Below are positions 60,201-64,000 of a stretch of 64,000 bases of DNA, piece by piece (within the stretch, counting starts at the first letter, position 1; every line of letters begins with the position of its first letter). The notes under the pieces are model-generated. The model ran no database searches, had not been told where the DNA came from, and was given only the letters and a program-made list of their open reading frames with translations. Made by a program: the position numbers and the translations under genes. The DNA is from Paucimonas lemoignei (GTDB lineage Bacteria > Pseudomonadota > Gammaproteobacteria > Pseudomonadales > Pseudomonadaceae), in contig LS483371.1 in the NCBI GenBank assembly GCA_900475325.1, forward strand, positions 5,617,501-5,681,500, read 5' to 3'.

Positions 60201-61385
60201 ATGTGGTACAACGGTTTGCTCGACCTTTCAGTCTGGCAGTTGGTGGCAGTCACTTTGGCGATGACCCATGTGACCATCGTCGCCGTCACGATTTATCTAC
60301 ACCGCTACTCGGCCCACCGCTCGTTGGAGCTGAACGCGGGTCTCAAGCACTTTTTCCGTTTCTGGCTGTGGCTGACCACGGCGCAGAACACCCGCGAGTG
60401 GACCGCTATCCACCGCAAACACCACGCCAAGTGCGAAACCGTAGACGACCCGCACAGCCCGGTCGTCAAAGGCTTGTCCACAGTACTGCGCAAAGGTGCC
60501 GAACTCTATCGCGCCGAAGCCGAAAACCCGGACACGCTGCGTATCTACGGTAAAAACTGCCCCGAGGACTGGATCGAGCGCAAGCTGTACTCGCGCTTCC
60601 CGCTACTGGGCATTGCGTTCATGGCGGTCATTGACTTGATGCTGTTCGGCGCGCTGGGCATCACGGTCTGGGCCATCCAGATGATGTGGATTCCGTTCTG
60701 GGCCGCCGGCGTAGTCAACGGTCTGGGCCATGCCGTGGGTTATCGCAACTTCGAATGCCGTGATGCGGCCACCAACCTGGTGCCGTGGGGCATCATCATT
60801 GGCGGCGAAGAGCTGCACAACAATCACCACACCTACCCGAACTCGGCCAAGCTGTCGGTCAAGAAGTGGGAGTTCGACATGGGCTGGGCCTGGATCAAGG
60901 TGTTCAGCGCCCTGCGTCTGGCCAAAGTGCAGCGGGTTGCGCCCATTGCTCACCGCGTCGAAGGCAAAGGCCATATCGACATGGACACTGCCATGGCGAT
61001 CCTCAACAACCGCTTCCAGATCATGGCCCAGTACCGCAAGTTGGTGATTGGTCCGCTGGTGGCTCAGGAACTCGCCAAGGCCGATGCGTCGGTGCGCCAT
61101 CAGTTCCACCGCGCCAAGCGTCTGCTGTCCCGTGAGACAAGCCTGCTGGACGACAAGCACCACGTGCGTATCCAGACCATGCTCGAACACAGCCACGCGC
61201 TGAAAGTGATCTACGAAAAACGTCTGGCACTGCAACAGATCTGGGTCAAGACCAGCAGCAACGGCCACGACATGCTCGCGGCCATGAAAGATTGGATCCA
61301 CGAAGCCGAAGCCAGCGGCATTCAGTCCCTGCGCGACTTCGCCGATCAGCTCAAAACCTACTCGCTGCGCCCTGCCCAGGCGTGA
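60201..61385 (+). CDS. desA: Delta-9-type fatty acid desaturase (DesA-like)
   Basis: This 394-residue membrane enzyme introduces a cis double bond into acyl chains. The three histidine boxes are HRYSAH (34-39), HRKHH (71-75) and HNNHH (206-210). Hydrophobic segments flank them, and an ~150-residue helical tail follows. This length and the box spacing match DesA-type acyl-lipid desaturases of pseudomonads, which adjust membrane fluidity aerobically. Start MWYNGLLDLSVWQL is the family N terminus. It is monocistronic and followed by a hairpin. Confidence 0.9.
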   Translation: MWYNGLLDLSVWQLVAVTLAMTHVTIVAVTIYLHRYSAHRSLELNAGLKHFFRFWLWLTTAQNTREWTAIHRKHHAKCETVDDPHSPVVKGLSTVLRKGAELYRAEAENPDTLRIYGKNCPEDWIERKLYSRFPLLGIAFMAVIDLMLFGALGITVWAIQMMWIPFWAAGVVNGLGHAVGYRNFECRDAATNLVPWGIIIGGEELHNNHHTYPNSAKLSVKKWEFDMGWAWIKVFSALRLAKVQRVAPIAHRVEGKGHIDMDTAMAILNNRFQIMAQYRKLVIGPLVAQELAKADASVRHQFHRAKRLLSRETSLLDDKHHVRIQTMLEHSHALKVIYEKRLALQQIWVKTSSNGHDMLAAMKDWIHEAEASGIQSLRDFADQLKTYSLRPAQA

Positions 61386-61393
61386 CGCCATTG

Positions 61394-61425
61394 ATCAGCG
61401 CGCCCGAGCTTCGGGCGCGGCTGAT
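61394..61425 (+). terminator. Hairpin after desA, probable terminator
   Basis: CGCGCCCGA-gct-TCGGGCGCG is a perfect 9-bp stem, extended by ATCAG/CTGAT past one bulged G. No T run follows, so termination efficiency is doubtful. Confidence 0.5.
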
Positions 61426-61521
61426 TTGAACTTCGCCCCGTAAAACCACTCAGAACAACAGCCCATAACCCAGTGGGAATGTTGTGGCTCTGCGCCGCAC
61501 TTCTTCTTGAGATGCAGTGCC

Positions 61522-62514
61522 ATGGACAAGCCAAACTCCTCTTCACCCAATCCCTCCACTGAAATGCCCGCTGCCGCCGAGACGCTGCTGGCGCTGATGC
61601 ATGCCCAGGCGGAAGTCGCTCGCCTGAGCGAACGCGAGCAGCTGTTCAGCTCGCTGCTGGTCAGTGTCAATGCCGTGCTGTGGGCGTTTGATTGGGCGAC
61701 CCAGCGCATGATTTACGTCAGCCCCGCCTATGAGCGTATCTTCGGCCGCTCGGCGGGCCTGCTGCTGGCGGATTTCGGCGAATGGCGTGACAGCATCTAC
61801 CCCGACGACCTCAACTACGCCGAACGCAGCCTGAACGAGGTCATCGAAAAAGGCGCCGTCGAGGATCGCGAGTACCGGATCATCCGCGCCGATGGCGAAG
61901 TGCGCTGGATCAGCGACAAATGCTTTGTCAGTCACCAGACCGATGCCGGGCATCGCCTGATCGTGGTGGGTATCGCCGAAGACATCACCGAAAAGAAGCA
62001 GCTGGAAAGCGAACTGCAACGACTGGCCACGACTGACGTGCTGACCCAGAGCAGCAACCGTCGGCACTTCTTCGAGTGCGCCCAGCGCGAGTTCGAACTG
62101 GCCCGTCTGCATGGCACGCCCATGGCGTTTCTGTTGCTGGACATCGATGACTTCAAGCTGGTCAACGACACCTACGGGCATCAGGAAGGCGACCTCGTGT
62201 TGCAGCGCATCGCTGAATGCGGCCGGTCGACGCTCAGGCGTGGAGATTTGTTCGGGCGTATTGGCGGCGAAGAGTTCGCGGCGATCTTCCCGGGCTGCGC
62301 GCCGGATATCGCCAAGCAGATTGCCGAACGCTTGCAGAGGGAGATTCAGCGCTTGAGCTTCCCGCGTGGCGACAAGGCCTTCGGCATCACCGCCAGCCAG
62401 GGGCTGACCACATTAGGGGACGCCGACCAGAGCCTGGAAGCCCTCTACGCCCGCGCCGACGCCGCGATGTACCAGGCCAAGCGCCAGGGCAAGAATCAGA
62501 TTGTGTTGGTGTAG
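61522..62514 (+). CDS. PAS-GGDEF diguanylate cyclase
   Basis: This 330-residue soluble protein has a PAS domain (about 45-155, with PAC segment EYRIIRADGEVRWISD and VGIAEDITEKKQ) and a GGDEF-type domain with an intact GGEEF at 248-252. A product-inhibition site RRGD lies at 239-242, five residues before it, as expected for active, feedback-controlled cyclases. It makes c-di-GMP in response to a PAS signal. The ATG used (MDKPNSSSPN) follows an upstream TTG in frame that lacks support. Confidence 0.9.
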   Translation: MDKPNSSSPNPSTEMPAAAETLLALMHAQAEVARLSEREQLFSSLLVSVNAVLWAFDWATQRMIYVSPAYERIFGRSAGLLLADFGEWRDSIYPDDLNYAERSLNEVIEKGAVEDREYRIIRADGEVRWISDKCFVSHQTDAGHRLIVVGIAEDITEKKQLESELQRLATTDVLTQSSNRRHFFECAQREFELARLHGTPMAFLLLDIDDFKLVNDTYGHQEGDLVLQRIAECGRSTLRRGDLFGRIGGEEFAAIFPGCAPDIAKQIAERLQREIQRLSFPRGDKAFGITASQGLTTLGDADQSLEALYARADAAMYQAKRQGKNQIVLV

Positions 62515-62546
62515 CAACGCGGCGGCTGCCACGGATCATATGATTC

Positions 62547-62571
62547 CGTAGGAGCGGCTTCAGCCGCGAAG
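62547..62571. repeat. Family E arm, left half of a split element
   Basis: CGTAGGAGCGGCTTCAGCC opens an element whose matching right arm is at 62781-62804. A complete family A REPIN lies between. Confidence 0.75.
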
Positions 62572-62649
62572 GGCCGGGACAGTCGATGCATATTCCTGCC
62601 AATGAACCCTGAGGTTTGGCGGCAGCGATCCAAAGACTGCGAATAACCT

Positions 62650-62739
62650 GTGGGAGCGAATTCATTCGCGAAGACGCATGTATCGGCGATGCATATCGAT
62701 TGAATGTACCGGCCCCTTCGCGAATGAATTCGCTCCCAC
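62650..62739. repeat. REPIN, family A, nested between family E arms
   Basis: Complete inverted GAGCGAATTCATTCGCGAA arms. Nesting suggests later insertion into, or assembly beside, the family E pair. Confidence 0.9.
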
Positions 62740-62780
62740 AGTTGGCCTGCGGTGTATCAGACAGATAGCATTTCCGATTC

Positions 62781-62804
62781 TTCGCGGCTGGAGCCGCTCC
62801 TACG
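62781..62804. repeat. Family E arm, right half, overlapping a gene end
   Basis: TCGCGGCTGGAGCCGCTCC followed by TACG. It covers the stop codon of the HDOD gene, so the repeat supplies that gene's terminus. Confidence 0.75.
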
Positions 62805-64000
62805 GGTTGGGTGTTTCGGCGGGATCGTTTTGCGCAGCCACTTCCGGCTCCGGCGCCTGATCCAGTAAATCCGGCCCGTCATCCTCTTCTTCAACCTCAG
62901 GCACCGCCTCGACCACCGGCGCGGCCAGTAAGCTTGGGTCGGTGACGCCGGTGAGCTTTTTGCGCAGGCGTTGCAGGTCGGCGACGGTCATCTTCAACAG
63001 TCTGGCGGGCTTGGTTTTAACCAGGCCCGTGACGCTGTCCTGATCACCAAGCCGCGCCATGTGCCCAGCCAGGTTCATGACCAGCACTTCGCGGGTAAAC
63101 ACTCCGGTGTTGTACTGATAGACCGCAGCAACCAGCTCGCGCAGCTCCAAGGGCAGGCGCCAACGGGTACGCAAAGCCGAGCCGAATGCGGCGGAGTACT
63201 TCTCCAGTGCCTGCCTGATCTGTTCATCATCGAGCTTGCCGCCCGCTTGCAGCCACTCCTGCAGACAACCCACAACCGCCAGATCGCCCAGTGACTGCAG
63301 CAACCCCGCGCAGAAACAGCGATCGGCGTCCACTTCCAGCATGCCCGCCAGGATGCGCCCGTATTCGGCAGTCCGTTGCGATAGCGTCCAGAAATCATTG
63401 GCCTTCGCCAACAACGCAGCATTGCTGAGCACCGACATGCGTTTTTTCGCCAGGCCGGAAATGATCTGTGAGCTCTGCACCACACCCAGCACCGCCAAGG
63501 CGGCGGGGAGAGTCTGCACGGGCTTGCCCAAATGCTGCGCCGCGATGTTGGCCGAGGCGATCAACACCGCCGTGATGTGCGGGTCGTTGCGCAGCTCCTG
63601 CTCAAGCAGCGTGGCGTCGACACCGCCAGGCCCCTTGCTGAGGGTGAGTGCGTTGGCCACATCGACAAACAACGGCGCGCCATCAGCGGTCTCCCGGCGC
63701 TTGTCGAGGAATTTGCTGAGGGTTTCACCTGCCTTCAGCGCCGGAGCCGCGCCAGGCACGGGGCAGGCCAGCAACAGGCCTTCGACCCGCAGACGCAGCT
63801 TGTCGATATCCAGAGGTTTGGTCAGGTAAGCCGTCGGCGCCAACGGCACCACTTCACGCACGCTGGCGCTGTCACTGCGATTGCTGATCAGGATGAAGGG
63901 CGTGGCCGGTTGGCGCTTCAAGCCGCGAACGCCACGCAATAAACTCAAACCATCGAGCACCGGCAGCTCTCTGGCGGCAATGATCAGATCCGGATTGTAT
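62800..64000 (-). CDS. HDOD-domain protein with degenerate receiver, N terminus outside window
   Basis: The frame continues past the right edge. The visible part begins in a response-regulator receiver: DLIIAARELPVLDG has Ala where the phosphoacceptor Asp is expected, while ILISNRSDS and YLTKPLDI keep later receiver features. An HDOD domain follows (FVDVANALTLSKGPGGVDATLLEQELRNDPHITAVLIASANIA ... FCAGLLQSLGDLAVVGCL), then an acidic, proline-rich tail. HDOD proteins in pseudomonads act in signalling and motility regulation. The stop TAG lies within a REP arm. Without a phosphorylatable Asp it is probably a pseudo-receiver. Confidence 0.85.
   Translation of the reverse strand, partial: YNPDLIIAARELPVLDGLSLLRGVRGLKRQPATPFILISNRSDSASVREVVPLAPTAYLTKPLDIDKLRLRVEGLLLACPVPGAAPALKAGETLSKFLDKRRETADGAPLFVDVANALTLSKGPGGVDATLLEQELRNDPHITAVLIASANIAAQHLGKPVQTLPAALAVLGVVQSSQIISGLAKKRMSVLSNAALLAKANDFWTLSQRTAEYGRILAGMLEVDADRCFCAGLLQSLGDLAVVGCLQEWLQAGGKLDDEQIRQALEKYSAAFGSALRTRWRLPLELRELVAAVYQYNTGVFTREVLVMNLAGHMARLGDQDSVTGLVKTKPARLLKMTVADLQRLRKKLTGVTDPSLLAAPVVEAVPEVEEEDDGPDLLDQAPEPEVAAQNDPAETPNP

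Overview
The window is chromosomal DNA of a fluorescent-type Pseudomonas that is not P. aeruginosa. This rests on high GC, recognisable Pseudomonas operons (mdcABCDEGH-madLM, triABC, sbp-cysTWA with oscA, a two-ORF RHS locus) and more than twenty short palindromic REP/REPIN elements of at least five sequence families filling the gaps between genes. There are about 55 protein genes. I saw no tRNA, rRNA, insertion sequence, integrase or CRISPR array.

Layout. 1-3.2 kb: end of a flavin monooxygenase, then metQNI-type methionine/sulfur-compound uptake. 3.2-4.7 kb: a SAM methyltransferase and a TrhA/hemolysin III protein. 4.8-13.2 kb: a complete malonate system, with LysR regulator mdcR facing a minus-strand operon mdcABCDEGH-madLM that imports malonate and decarboxylates it to acetate on a dedicated acyl carrier protein. 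13.5-14.7 kb: a Fic AMPylator preceded by two large palindromes. 14.7-22.6 kb: a secreted-type alpha/beta hydrolase, then the tetronate pathway (ltnD, otnK, otnC, GntP-type permease, otnI) under a DeoR regulator. 22.7-31.7 kb: a Na+/H+ antiporter, a two-component pair and the triABC RND efflux operon. 32.3-34.7 kb: a small accessory segment with a COG4637-like ATPase and an AbiF/Abi_2 HEPN protein preceded by a probable structured RNA. 35-39.9 kb: a sulfonate/sulfate-ester ABC transporter with a TauD-like dioxygenase, plus a second MetQ. 40-47 kb: a four-gene RHS locus. 47.4-53.2 kb: a degenerate sigma-54-type ATPase, an RBBP9-type hydrolase, an ACS-family MFS transporter with paired operators, an orphan response regulator, a Crp-type regulator and an Mpo1-like protein. 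53.6-58 kb: oscA-sbp-cysTWA. 58-64 kb: two c-di-GMP enzymes, a delta-9-type desaturase and the start-truncated end of an HDOD protein.

Two themes stand out. One is sulfur acquisition: two MetQ proteins, MetNI, the TauD/ABC cluster, OscA and the sulfate transporter. The other is small-carbon-acid catabolism: malonate, threonate/erythronate and probably a sugar acid taken up by the MFS protein.

The best candidate for an unusual biological system is at 33.58-34.74 kb. An Abi_2/AbiF protein with an intact HEPN R-x4-H motif sits directly downstream of a short RNA-like element that has a bulged helix, a UUCG hairpin and an intrinsic terminator. This matches the AbiF toxin plus noncoding-RNA architecture proposed as ancestral to Cas13. 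Next in interest are the two unnamed paralogues upstream of the split RHS gene, the Fic operator array and the divergent AAA+ protein without sigma-54-contacting or DNA-binding elements.
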